Positions 1 to 7,455 of a stretch of DNA of 7,778 nt are shown piece after piece. The position numbers and the translations under genes are program-made. The first letter of the stretch is position 1; every line of letters begins with the position of its first letter. Source of the DNA: Planctomycetaceae bacterium. GTDB lineage: Bacteria > Planctomycetota > Planctomycetia > Planctomycetales > Planctomycetaceae. The stretch covers positions 1-7,778 of the forward strand of contig JAGQQT010000180.1 in NCBI GenBank assembly GCA_020426065.1. Reading direction: 5' to 3'. The notes below the pieces were generated by a model, which was given only the letters and a program-made list of their open reading frames with translations, had not been told where the DNA came from and ran no database searches.

Positions 1-528
1 GTACAGTCGGGGAGCGTAGGCACCGAGCGTCTTCTGGTAGCGGATTTCTCCGTCCGGGCTCATGCAGGTCAGATGGACCGCATCATGGTTGTGGAATACG
101 GCAAACAGGTTTTCCCCGTCAAAGGCCACCGTTGGAGTTGCTTCCGTGTTTTTGGCGTGATTCTTGTGCTCCAGTCCGCCAGAGTGGACCTGCTTGTTCC
201 AGAGCAGTTTCCCGTCCGACTGCTGAAACGCGAGTACCGATTGGGTTTGAGCGGCCTTGTCGGCGGTTGTGAGGAAGATTTTTCCCTGGGCCACAGTCGG
301 GCTGGAATGGCCACGGCCCGGAACCGGAGTGGCCCACTTCATCTTGTCCTTTTTTAATGAAGCAGAGATCGTCTGGCGACAGGTTCCGTTTCCGGCTGGT
401 CCCCGCCAGGTCCACCATTCCTGGGCAGCGGTGGATGCGGGCTGTGCCAGCAGTGAACCTCCGGTAGAAACGACTGCCAGGGCAGAGGTGCAGGCAAGAA
501 ATTCACGGCGATTCAACTGGGCACACAT
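1..528 (-). CDS. PQQ-binding-like beta-propeller protein, Tat-exported (N-terminal part, cut by left edge)
   Basis: The frame is open from an ATG at 528 to base 1, giving the first 176 residues; the C-terminus lies outside the window. The N-terminus has a twin-arginine motif (NRREFL, residues 6-11), then a hydrophobic stretch and an LLAQ end near residue 29. This suggests Tat export and cleavage. After it comes WWTWRGPAGNG (residues 38-48), close to the W..WRGP opening common in planctomycete PQQ-like propeller proteins. Blade-type repeats follow: HSSPTVAQGKIFL (74-86), LAFQQSDGKLLWNKQV (99-114) and TPTVAFDGENLFAVF (131-145). A ribosome site AAAGGAT lies 5 bases before the ATG. The fold is well supported. 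The enzymatic role is unknown, since many such proteins bind no PQQ. It is divergent from the sulfatase gene, so the two may be co-regulated (inference). Confidence 0.85.
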   Translation of the reverse strand, partial: MCAQLNRREFLACTSALAVVSTGGSLLAQPASTAAQEWWTWRGPAGNGTCRQTISASLKKDKMKWATPVPGRGHSSPTVAQGKIFLTTADKAAQTQSVLAFQQSDGKLLWNKQVHSGGLEHKNHAKNTEATPTVAFDGENLFAVFHNHDAVHLTCMSPDGEIRYQKTLGAYAPRLY

Positions 529-572
529 GAGTGATCCTTTATGTTGTGTGGTCTCTGGACTCCATTTGCTGT

Positions 573-601
573 ATTGTGAGATGGTCGACTGCAACTTTCA
601 A
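573..601 (-). promoter_or_regulatory. Candidate promoter of the beta-propeller gene
   Basis: On the minus strand, TTGAAA (596-601, 5 of 6 to the sigma-70 -35 box) is followed after 17 bp by CACAAT (573-578, 4 of 6 to the -10 box). Transcription would start near 566 and give a leader of about 38 bases. This rests on motif matching only. Planctomycete promoters often depart from the E. coli consensus. Confidence 0.25.
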
Positions 602-605
602 CATA

Positions 606-610
606 CGAGG
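606..610 (+). promoter_or_regulatory. Ribosome binding site fixing the sulfatase start
   Basis: CGAGG lies 7 bases before the ATG at 618. The frame is open further upstream to 531, but only the 618 start has both a Shine-Dalgarno match and a signal peptide directly behind it. Confidence 0.55.
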
Positions 611-617
611 ACCGAAC

Positions 618-2009
618 ATGCGAAGACTGATGGTATTCGGATTCCTGCTGGCATTTGCCCTTTCAGGATCTTCAGTGTGGGCTCAACCCAATTTCGTCGT
701 CATTTTCTGCGATGATCTCGGCTATGGAGATCTTTCCTGTTTTGGGCATCCCACAATCAAAACACCTCATCTGGACCGCATGGCCCATGAGGGACAGAAG
801 TGGACCAATTTTTATGTTGGGGCCAGCGTCTGCACTCCCAGTCGAGCAGCGTTAATGACGGGGCGACTGCCGATCCGCAACGGGATGATGTCGGCCAAAC
901 GGCGAGTCCTGTTTCCCAACTCGAACGGGGGGCTGCCCGCCGAAGAAAAGACGATTGCCGAATACCTCAAGACAAAGTCTTACGCCACCGCAGCAATCGG
1001 CAAGTGGCATCTCGGGCATCTGCCTCAATACCTGCCTCCCAATCATGGCTTTGATGATTACTGGGGCATTCCTTATTCCAACGACATGGACAGTCAGAAA
1101 GGATTTCCGAATTACCGCACTGAGGCCAGAAAGGATCCCAACTATTTCGCCCCAATCGAACAGTATCAGGTTCCGATTGTGCACAATCTGCAGGAAGTCG
1201 AAAAACCGGCGAATCAGCATACCATTACCCAGCGATATACCGATCGGGCGGTGCAGTTCATTCGCGATCATCAGAACGAACCCTTCTTCGTTTATCTCGC
1301 TCACAACCTGCCGCACATTCCTCTCTATGCCGGGGAAAAATTTCTGGGAAACAGTCCGCGTGGTATCTATGGAGATGTCGTCCAGGAAATCGATCACGGT
1401 GTCGGGCAGATTCTGCAGACTTTGCGAGATCTGAAGCTGGATGAAAAAACGCTCGTCGTGTTCACCTCCGATAACGGCCCCTGGCTGCCATTTGAAACGC
1501 ACGGAGGTTCCGCCGGTTTATTGAGGGAAGGGAAGGGGACCACCTTTGAAGGGGGCATGCGTGAACCGACGATTTTCTGGTGGCCCGGGACTCTTCAACC
1601 GGGAGTCCAGTCTGAAATGGGTGCGACCATGGATCTGCTTCCCACATTCTGTTCATTGGCGGGAGTGAAACCGGATCCAGATCGTGTCCTGGATGGCTAC
1701 GACCTGTCCGGACTGATTCGCGGTGAAACGCAAACGAGCCCCCGTGACCGGGTTTTCTACTGGCGGGAAGAAGAGTTGTATGCCGTTCGATACGGTCATT
1801 ACAAACTGCATTTCATTACCTCCGGTTGCTACGGCATCGGCCCTGCCAAAGAGGTTCTGGAAAAACCTGAGCTCTATAATCTTTCGGTGGATCCTTCCGA
1901 GAAGTACAACATCGCCGCAGAGAACGAAGAGGTTGTCAAGTTTCTGACGGGCGTGGCCCACGAGCACAGAAAGTCGCTCCAGCCAGTCGAGAATCAACTC
2001 GAAAAGTAG
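618..2009 (+). CDS. Secreted sulfatase, S1 / arylsulfatase A-like family
   Basis: This 463-residue protein should hydrolyse sulfate esters, probably of sulfated polysaccharides, outside the cytoplasm; the substrate cannot be read from sequence. A signal peptide covers residues 1-22 (MRRLMVFGFLLAFAL..., ending VWA before Q23). The sulfatase fold begins at PNFVVIFCDDLGYGD, with metal ligands D32 and D33. The formylglycine site is C72 in CTPSRAALMTGR (C-x-P-S-R). Further active-site segments are GKWHLG (128-133, K129 and H131), SDNGPW (D285, N286) and REGKGTTFEGG (K306). The length is normal for compact bacterial S1 sulfatases. The Cys-type site needs a formylglycine-generating enzyme, which is not encoded here. 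The start at 618 is preferred over 531 because the extra 29 residues would bury the signal peptide. Transcription probably stops at the hairpin at 2031-2069. Confidence 0.95.
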   Translation: MRRLMVFGFLLAFALSGSSVWAQPNFVVIFCDDLGYGDLSCFGHPTIKTPHLDRMAHEGQKWTNFYVGASVCTPSRAALMTGRLPIRNGMMSAKRRVLFPNSNGGLPAEEKTIAEYLKTKSYATAAIGKWHLGHLPQYLPPNHGFDDYWGIPYSNDMDSQKGFPNYRTEARKDPNYFAPIEQYQVPIVHNLQEVEKPANQHTITQRYTDRAVQFIRDHQNEPFFVYLAHNLPHIPLYAGEKFLGNSPRGIYGDVVQEIDHGVGQILQTLRDLKLDEKTLVVFTSDNGPWLPFETHGGSAGLLREGKGTTFEGGMREPTIFWWPGTLQPGVQSEMGATMDLLPTFCSLAGVKPDPDRVLDGYDLSGLIRGETQTSPRDRVFYWREEELYAVRYGHYKLHFITSGCYGIGPAKEVLEKPELYNLSVDPSEKYNIAAENEEVVKFLTGVAHEHRKSLQPVENQLEK

Positions 2010-2030
2010 TGGTTCATTTGAAGGTTCCAT

Positions 2031-2069
2031 AAAAAAAGCAGGGCGAGATCTTCTCCGCCCTGCTTTTTT
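2031..2069. terminator. Bidirectional Rho-independent terminator between sulfatase and pgk
   Basis: An 8-bp GC-rich stem, GCAGGGCG (2038-2045) with CGCCCTGC (2056-2063), encloses a 10-base loop. It is flanked by seven A (2031-2037) on one side and six T (2064-2069) on the other. It therefore reads as an intrinsic terminator on both strands. It lies 21 bp after the sulfatase stop and 17 bp after the pgk stop, so it can serve both convergent genes. Confidence 0.9.
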
Positions 2070-2086
2070 GTTTGTCAGAGTTCAGC

Positions 2087-3280
2087 TTATTTGTCGTCCA
2101 GCAGTTCGACGGCGGCAAATTTCTGACCTTCCAGCATCGAGAGGGAAGCTCCCCCGCCCGTGCTTACGTGAGAAACCTGATCGGCAAACCCGAGTTGCTG
2201 GATGGCAGCTGCACTGTCACCACCACCGATGATGCTGACGGCATCGCTGTCTGCGATGGCTTGAGCGACTGCCTTGGTTCCTTCATCAAAAGGAGGCATT
2301 TCAAACACGCCCATCGGACCGTTCCAGACCACAGTTTTGGCGTTTCTTACCAGATCTGCATACATTTTGGCTGTTTCAGGACCGATATCCAGCCCTTCGA
2401 ATCCGTCAGGGATCTGACCAGCGGGAACAACTTTCTTGTTGCACTTGGAGTTGAAATCATCGCCGCAATGTGTGTCGACGGGCAGAACCAGCTTGTTTCC
2501 CCCTTTGGCCATGAGCTCTTTGGCCAGTTCGACTTTATCCGGTTCAACCAGACTCTTGCCAACAGCTCCACCCTTGGCCAGAGAAAAGGTGTAAGCCATA
2601 GCTCCACCAATCAGAACCTGATCGCAGATCGAGAGCAGGTTGTTGATCACATTGATTTTGTCGGAAACTTTCGCCCCACCCAGAATGGCAACGAATGGAC
2701 GACCGGGAGTACTGATCGTATCGGTCAGATACTGGATTTCCTTGCTGACCAGTGAACCGACAACACGTGGTTTTCCGGCCATGGCTTCAGGCACAGCAAC
2801 CATGGATGCGTCCAGTCGATGACAGGTGCCAAAGGCATCGTTGCAATAGATGTCTGCAAAGGCGGCCAGTTTCGCTGCAAATTCCGGATTCCCTTTTTTC
2901 TCTCCCTTGTTGAAACGGAGGTTTTCCAGGATCAGGACATCGCCATTTTTCAGAGCGGCAACTTTTGTCGCCGCATCGGCACCCACAGTATCGGTCGCAA
3001 AGGCAACGGGTTTGCCCAGCAGTTCTCCCAGACGGACAGCGGTGGGTTTCAGGCTGTACTTCTGGTCTTCAGCGGAACCGTCACCTTCAGGGCGTCCCAG
3101 GTGGCTCACCAGAATCAGCTTGCCGCCACGGTCCACCACAGACTTGATGGAATCGAGCGCCATCACAATGCGACGGTCATCAGTAATGTTCTGCTGATCG
3201 TCGAGTGGCACGTTAAAATCAACACGCATCAACACGCTTTTTCCGTTGACGTCGGTGTCCTGAATTGTCTGCTTGGCCAT
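2087..3280 (-). CDS. pgk: Phosphoglycerate kinase
   Basis: This cytoplasmic glycolysis and gluconeogenesis enzyme interconverts 1,3-bisphosphoglycerate plus ADP with 3-phosphoglycerate plus ATP. At 397 residues it has the normal bacterial length. N-terminal substrate-domain motifs are MRVDFNVPL (18-26; D21, N23), DDRRI (R36), SHLGRP (59-64; H60, R63), ENLRF (119-123; R122) and NDAFGTCHR (147-155; R155). C-terminal nucleotide-domain motifs are GGAKVSDK (201-208), WNGPMGVFE (319-327), IGGGDSAAA (from about 351) and STGGGASL (from 373). In NDAFGTCHR a Cys (C153) stands where most bacterial enzymes have Ala, which is probably neutral. GAGGAAC lies just upstream of the ATG at 3280. The gene appears monocistronic, with a candidate promoter at 3332-3360 and the shared terminator downstream. 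Confidence 0.98.
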   Translation of the reverse strand: MAKQTIQDTDVNGKSVLMRVDFNVPLDDQQNITDDRRIVMALDSIKSVVDRGGKLILVSHLGRPEGDGSAEDQKYSLKPTAVRLGELLGKPVAFATDTVGADAATKVAALKNGDVLILENLRFNKGEKKGNPEFAAKLAAFADIYCNDAFGTCHRLDASMVAVPEAMAGKPRVVGSLVSKEIQYLTDTISTPGRPFVAILGGAKVSDKINVINNLLSICDQVLIGGAMAYTFSLAKGGAVGKSLVEPDKVELAKELMAKGGNKLVLPVDTHCGDDFNSKCNKKVVPAGQIPDGFEGLDIGPETAKMYADLVRNAKTVVWNGPMGVFEMPPFDEGTKAVAQAIADSDAVSIIGGGDSAAAIQQLGFADQVSHVSTGGGASLSMLEGQKFAAVELLDDK

Positions 3281-3689
3281 GAACTGTTCCTCAAACTGAG
3301 CAAAGTGAAATCGATGCGAATTCTGCGGCGAAGTCTAAACGGTTTCAGGCAGACTTCCAAGCAAGGGAGATCCGAGCAGGGCGATCAATCAAGAAGCGTG
3401 GATGCGTTGCGGCCTGCCCGCTCTGTCTGGGCGGGAATGGGTGGTTTGCCAGTCCACATGAGTTGACAAGTGCGTGTCTGGCGCAAGCAGGAATGTAGAA
3501 TCACAGGGAGACCCGCTGTCAAGGGATTACCGACGGCGTTTTTCGACAGTTTTTTTGTGAGCGGAAAAACAGGAAAATCCGCTTCCGCTCCGAAACAAAA
3601 CTCCATAAACTTCGACCCACGATGTTGCCTGTCCGGTGGGCGGGCGAATGATGATTTTCCGAGTCTGCTCGGTTTCAATAGAGCTCCCT
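3281..3689. other. Intergenic region between pgk and the DUF2617-like gene
   Basis: About 410 bp between divergent genes hold no convincing coding frame; the open frames here lack ribosome sites and recognisable protein features. Besides the candidate pgk promoter there is an imperfect repeat region at 3559-3590, where GAGCGGA can pair with TCCGCTC. A 5-bp hairpin, CCGAG-TCTG-CTCGG, lies at 3659-3672, 17 bases before the ATG at 3690. TTGACA at 3463-3468 has no -10 box at proper spacing. A plus-strand promoter for the downstream pair should be here, but I cannot place it. Confidence 0.6.
3332..3360 (-). promoter_or_regulatory. Candidate pgk promoter
   Basis: On the minus strand, TTGGAA (3355-3360) and TAGACT (3332-3337) are separated by exactly 17 bp. 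Each matches the sigma-70 consensus at 4 of 6 positions. The predicted start near 3325 gives a leader of about 45 bases before the pgk ATG. The position is good and the match moderate. Confidence 0.35.
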
Positions 3690-4250
3690 ATGAAGTCTTT
3701 TACTTCACGACCACAAACCAGTGAGATTGCGCTGCGACTGTTCGCACGCCCGCTGCATCCCGAGTTTTTTGACGTTCTCGAACGTTATGAGTACCGGTCC
3801 TCCCAGTACTCGACCTCGGTCAGCCTCACTTCGGTCGGACACAGCGTGGAGTTTCGCAGAAATCGTCACACGATTACGGAAGTCCTTTCAGGACAGTTTG
3901 CAGATCTGCCCCGCATCAAACGACTTTGCTCGTATTCAACCGGACAGCCGCGCAGCCTGCGTTATAACCTTGATTGTGGCGTGGTGGTTCAGCTCTGTTT
4001 TGAGTGCGAATATCTCGCCCCCGATGCCTACGAGCGGGTCCAGGATGAACATTGGCAGCTGGCTGGAAAAGCCACACTGGCACAGGTCAGTTTCGATGCT
4101 CTTTCGGATGCTGCTCCTCCGCTCAGCTTTGTGAATGTTGATCCACTGCCAAACGCGATCGGGATTCATGCTTTCCATCTGTTCCCCGGCGAACACGCCA
4201 TTGTCAAAACGCAGTCGTTGTACCGTTACGTCGATCGCGTGGATGATTAA
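3690..4250 (+). CDS. DUF2617-like protein of unknown function
   Basis: This 186-residue protein has no signal peptide or membrane segment, so it is probably cytoplasmic. From memory of the family, the order of elements resembles DUF2617: an N-terminal strand region (SEIALRLFARPLHPEFF, 11-27), a VSLTSVGHSVEF segment (44-55) matching the G-x-S/H-x-V part of that family, RYNLDCGVVVQLCFECEYLAP (91-111) and a C-terminal GIHAFHLFPGEHAIVKTQS (158-176). This assignment is tentative, and the family has no known function. The ATG at 3690 has only a weak ribosome site (AGAG). Starts at 3636 (GTG), 3648 or 3651 (ATG) would add up to 18 residues of doubtful character. It is followed after 12 bp by the TfoX-C gene, so the two are likely co-transcribed. 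Confidence 0.75.
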   Translation: MKSFTSRPQTSEIALRLFARPLHPEFFDVLERYEYRSSQYSTSVSLTSVGHSVEFRRNRHTITEVLSGQFADLPRIKRLCSYSTGQPRSLRYNLDCGVVVQLCFECEYLAPDAYERVQDEHWQLAGKATLAQVSFDALSDAAPPLSFVNVDPLPNAIGIHAFHLFPGEHAIVKTQSLYRYVDRVDD

Positions 4251-4262
4251 ACGGGAATTCTG

Positions 4263-4595
4263 ATGCCTCCCCGTCAGCCATCCCGGAAACGAAAGCTGCT
4301 GTTCCCTGACCGGAAGCAAAAACTTGCCAAGATCCGCAACCTTGGACCGGTTTCCTCTGCCCAACTGCAGGACGTGGGGATCGTTTCGGTGGAGCAGCTA
4401 CGTGAATGCGGAGCGGTGGGGGCCTGGTTTCTGCTCAAGCAGAAGTTTGGTTCACGAATTTCCCGGCTGTTTCTGTACGCAATGGAGGCGGCACTCCGTG
4501 ACTGTGACTGGCGCGAGCTTCCTGATGAGGTCAAAGCAGATCTGGAACGGCAGATTGCCCTTCGGAGCAAATCACCCGGTCGTTCACACCATTAG
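4263..4595 (+). CDS. TfoX C-terminal domain-like protein
   Basis: This small 110-residue protein consists almost wholly of a TfoX C-terminal (helix-hairpin-helix-like) domain. IRNLGPVSSAQLQDVGI (24-40) matches the typical L-x-N-L-G-P-x-S-x-x-x-L-x-x-x-G-I opening. It is followed by VEQLRECGAVGAWFLLKQ (43-60), LFLYAMEAALRDCDWRELP (69-87) and a basic tail. In gammaproteobacteria TfoX/Sxy regulates competence genes, but that role rests on a two-domain protein. The N-terminal TfoX domain is absent here, so no competence function should be assumed. The domain suggests nucleic-acid or protein binding. GGGA (4253-4256) lies 6 bases before the ATG. The gene ends 18 bp from the convergent rnc stop, with no visible hairpin terminator between them. 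Confidence 0.85.
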   Translation: MPPRQPSRKRKLLFPDRKQKLAKIRNLGPVSSAQLQDVGIVSVEQLRECGAVGAWFLLKQKFGSRISRLFLYAMEAALRDCDWRELPDEVKADLERQIALRSKSPGRSHH

Positions 4596-4613
4596 AAAAT
4601 TCAACAGCCAACT

Positions 4614-5372
4614 CTACTCAGATAACTCCCAGTCCGGCGGCTGGCTGGCGGAGTCGGGGTACGGAATTTCTTCTCCATTCAGAATGCTCATGGCATTCAT
4701 GGCTGCTTTCTGTTCGGCCTGCTTCTTGTTGCAGCCCCAGGCGGGCGGGAAGGAAAGTTCTCCAATCGTGGCGGAGACCAGAAAATGTTTGCAGTGATCC
4801 GGTCCCACTTCATCCAGCAGTTCGTAGACGGGAGTGGCGTGCATGTTCTTCTGGGAAAGATGCTGCAGCAGACTTTTTGAATTCCGGAAATGTTCGGTCT
4901 CGGCCGCATGCTTGATCAGATGCTGCAGGTGCCGGTTGACAAAATCAAAGGCGGCCTGAAATCCGCCATCCAGATAAATGGCCGCAATCACCGACTCCAG
5001 CAATCCGGCCGCAATCGAGGTGGGAAGTTCTGCGGCCTGAATCAATCCTTTGCTCAGGAAGATATACTGATCCAGACCAATTGCAAACGTTGCCCGGGCA
5101 CAGGCGGTGCGACTGACGACATCAGATTTCATCTGTGTCAGGTTGCCTTCCTCATCCTGCGGATACAATGCAAAGAGGCGGTCACAGACGATCGCCCCCA
5201 GGATGGCATCCCCCAGAAATTCCATCCGTTCGTTGGATTGCAGACGGGTTACAGAAATGGAGGCGTGAGTCAGGGCAATTTCCAGGAGTTTTTCATCCTG
5301 AAACCGGTAACCGAGCAGTTCCTGGCAGTCGGTCAGTTTCTGCTGGCGAGAATGATGGTGGTCTTGCTGCAT
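4614..5372 (-). CDS. rnc: Ribonuclease III
   Basis: This double-strand-specific endoribonuclease processes rRNA precursors and structured RNAs, acting as a dimer in the cytoplasm. Numbering here starts from a possible TTG at 5390 (258 residues). I chose the ATG at 5372 (252 residues); neither start has a clear ribosome site. The RNase III domain covers about 20-160. It includes ALTHAS (39-44), the signature [13 protein letters not shown] (53-65; E54, E57, D61) and E81. In [14 protein letters not shown] (130-143), E132 matches E117 of the E. coli enzyme. The residue matching the E. coli metal ligand D114 is G129, read from a clear GGA codon at 5004-5006. The dsRNA-binding domain covers about 171-238 ([10 protein letters not shown] to [16 protein letters not shown]). 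The family assignment is firm; whether catalysis is normal is open. The gene is divergent from the protease gene. Confidence 0.95.
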   Translation of the reverse strand: MQQDHHHSRQQKLTDCQELLGYRFQDEKLLEIALTHASISVTRLQSNERMEFLGDAILGAIVCDRLFALYPQDEEGNLTQMKSDVVSRTACARATFAIGLDQYIFLSKGLIQAAELPTSIAAGLLESVIAAIYLDGGFQAAFDFVNRHLQHLIKHAAETEHFRNSKSLLQHLSQKNMHATPVYELLDEVGPDHCKHFLVSATIGELSFPPAWGCNKKQAEQKAAMNAMSILNGEEIPYPDSASQPPDWELSE

Positions 5373-5431
5373 GAATCTGTGCTGAGTCAAAAAATACTTA
5401 AAACAGGATTTTTGCAGCCACTCCCCCTAGT

Positions 5432-5459
5432 TGCCAAGTCCAGCCGGCAAAGATTGGCA
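5432..5459. repeat. Inverted repeat TGCCAA ... TTGGCA
   Basis: TGCCAA (5432-5437) and TTGGCA (5454-5459) are perfect 6-bp inverted arms, 16 bp apart. A nested TTGCC/GGCAA pair lies at 5431-5435 and 5446-5450. It sits about 60-90 bp upstream of the rnc ATG, within promoter distance. It could be an operator or a chance match. Confidence 0.3.
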
Positions 5460-5496
5460 GAGATGGCCCCTGATTCTTCCGTATGGACAGGAGCAT

Positions 5497-5516
5497 TCTG
5501 CAGAAATCTGCAGAAA
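5497..5516. repeat. Tandem 10-bp repeat TCTGCAGAAA x2 with palindromic cores
   Basis: TCTGCAGAAA occurs twice back to back (5497-5506, 5507-5516). Each copy holds the palindrome TCTGCAGA, and the first extends to TTCTGCAGAA (5496-5505). The 10-bp period puts both cores on the same face of the helix, as in some cooperative operators. It lies about 125 bp upstream of the rnc ATG and about 100 bp upstream of the TATATT box. The repeat is certain; a regulatory role is inferred. Confidence 0.6.
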
Positions 5517-5678
5517 ACCAGCTGAATTTCAAGGGCTCTGGGTGAATGAACAGGAGGCCAGAAGATCAAAAAAAATGGAGAAACCACCCATCATTCTTTT
5601 GCGACGCTGCGTATATTAGGGGAGCAGGATTTCTGAAAAGAGTTCTGCTCTGGGCCAAAACCAGGGACTCGCGACGGT

Positions 5679-5842
5679 ATGTTCAGCCCCGTTCCCATCT
5701 CGAGCGCAATTCAGGTTGCTCATGGAGAGTTCTCTCTCCGAGGCGAGAAACCGCAGGGACGAGTCATTTACAAAATGAAAGGCGTCGGATGGATTTTCTG
5801 CCGACGTCATCGGGAACAGATGTTGTTCAAAGGAGTCATCAG

Positions 5843-5846
<4 letters not shown>
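5679..5846 (+). CDS. Possible 55-residue small protein overlapping the protease start (hypothetical)
   Basis: An ATG at 5679 opens a 55-codon frame ([20 protein letters not shown]... ending MLFKGVIR). Its TGA overlaps the protease ATG in the arrangement ATGA, which is typical of translational coupling. The protein is basic toward its end (FCRRHREQ, 40-47), with no signal peptide or membrane segment, and I recognise no family. It has no clear ribosome site; a weak GGGA lies 12 bases upstream. An open frame this short is expected by chance fairly often at this base composition, and the overlapping protease frame is open here too. A shorter version could start at M33 (5775). Treat it as a candidate only. 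Confidence 0.2.
5724..5739 (+). other. Hairpin in the protease leader
   Basis: GGAGAG (5724-5729) and CTCTCC (5734-5739) form a 6-bp stem closed by the tetraloop TTCT, about 105 bases upstream of the protease ATG. No T-tract follows, so it is not a terminator. A regulatory role is possible but not shown. Confidence 0.35.
5781..5808 (+). other. Hairpin just upstream of the protease ribosome site
   Basis: GGCGTCGG (5781-5788) pairs with CCGACGTC (5801-5808) over 8 bp, with one G-U pair and a 12-base loop. It ends 22 bases before AGGAG at 5831. It could affect translation of the protease or the small ORF that runs through it. Confidence 0.4.
5831..5835 (+). promoter_or_regulatory. Ribosome binding site fixing the protease start
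   Basis: AGGAG lies 7 bases before the ATG at 5843. It is the strongest Shine-Dalgarno in the window and decides the start against the 99-codon upstream extension of the same frame. Confidence 0.85.
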
Positions 5847-7384
<1,538 letters not shown>

Positions 7385-7389
7385 TCTCC

Positions 7390-7407
7390 CGCACTGTGAT
7401 GAGTGCG
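7390..7407 (+). other. Small hairpin after the protease stop
   Basis: CGCACT (7390-7395) and AGTGCG (7402-7407) form a 6-bp stem with a 6-base loop directly after the protease stop. It precedes the main terminator. No T-tract follows, so it probably does not terminate by itself. Confidence 0.35.
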
Positions 7408-7414
7408 ATTGCAG

Positions 7415-7455
7415 AATGAGGGCGGTGAAACATTTTCACCGTCCTCATTTTTTTT
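7415..7455 (+). terminator. Strong Rho-independent terminator of the protease gene
   Basis: A 16-bp stem (7415-7430 with 7434-7449, one G-U pair) has a 3-base loop CAT and runs into eight T (7448-7455). It is a clear intrinsic terminator for the plus strand. The right arm overlaps the stop codon of the convergent minus-strand gene (7445-7447). On the minus strand the stem is intact but the following T-run is short, so termination there is less certain. Confidence 0.92.

Larger units (their letters stand above)
5373..5842. other. Long divergent intergenic region / protease leader
   Basis: About 470 bp separate the rnc and protease starts. In order it holds: TGCCAA/TTGGCA inverted repeats (5432-5459), a tandem pair of 10-bp repeats with palindromic cores (5497-5516), an A-rich run near 5568-5576, a TATATT box (5612-5617) without a good -35 partner, a 55-codon ORF (5679-5846) and two hairpins (5724-5739, 5781-5808). 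The protease frame is open back to 5546, but those 99 codons look non-coding. No sigma-32-type or CIRCE heat-shock element was recognised. Confidence 0.6.

Noticed and set aside
531..617. Upstream extension of the sulfatase frame
   Set aside because: It would place 29 residues before a clear signal peptide; the ribosome site supports the start at 618.
852..1502. 216-codon open frame antisense to the sulfatase
   Set aside because: It lies wholly inside a sulfatase with every active-site motif, has no ribosome site or recognisable domain, and is a shadow of the codon pattern.
2072..3466. Long plus-strand open frames opposite pgk (227 and 215 codons)
   Set aside because: They are antisense to a complete pgk; the first also begins just after the terminator hairpin, and neither shows any protein feature.
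3463..3501. TTGACA (3463-3468) with TAGAAT (3496-3501) as a promoter
   Set aside because: The boxes are 27 bp apart, far from the 16-18 bp needed, and no other -10 box fits the TTGACA.
3385..3724. Small open frames on both strands in the pgk upstream region (3385-3678 minus, 3470-3724 plus)
   Set aside because: Neither has a ribosome site or recognisable domain. The plus-strand frame overlaps the start of the DUF2617-like gene, and the minus-strand frame covers a likely regulatory region.
4890..5525. 211-codon open frame antisense to rnc
   Set aside because: It overlaps the RNase III catalytic domain on the other strand and shows no family features.
5612..5617. TATATT as a firm -10 box for the protease gene
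   Set aside because: No acceptable -35 box lies at 16-18 bp and there is no exact extended -10 TGn, so I mention it only as a possibility.
5546..5842. 99-codon N-terminal extension of the protease
   Set aside because: The sequence is arginine- and serine-rich without features, it would bury the membrane anchor, and the strong AGGAG supports 5843.
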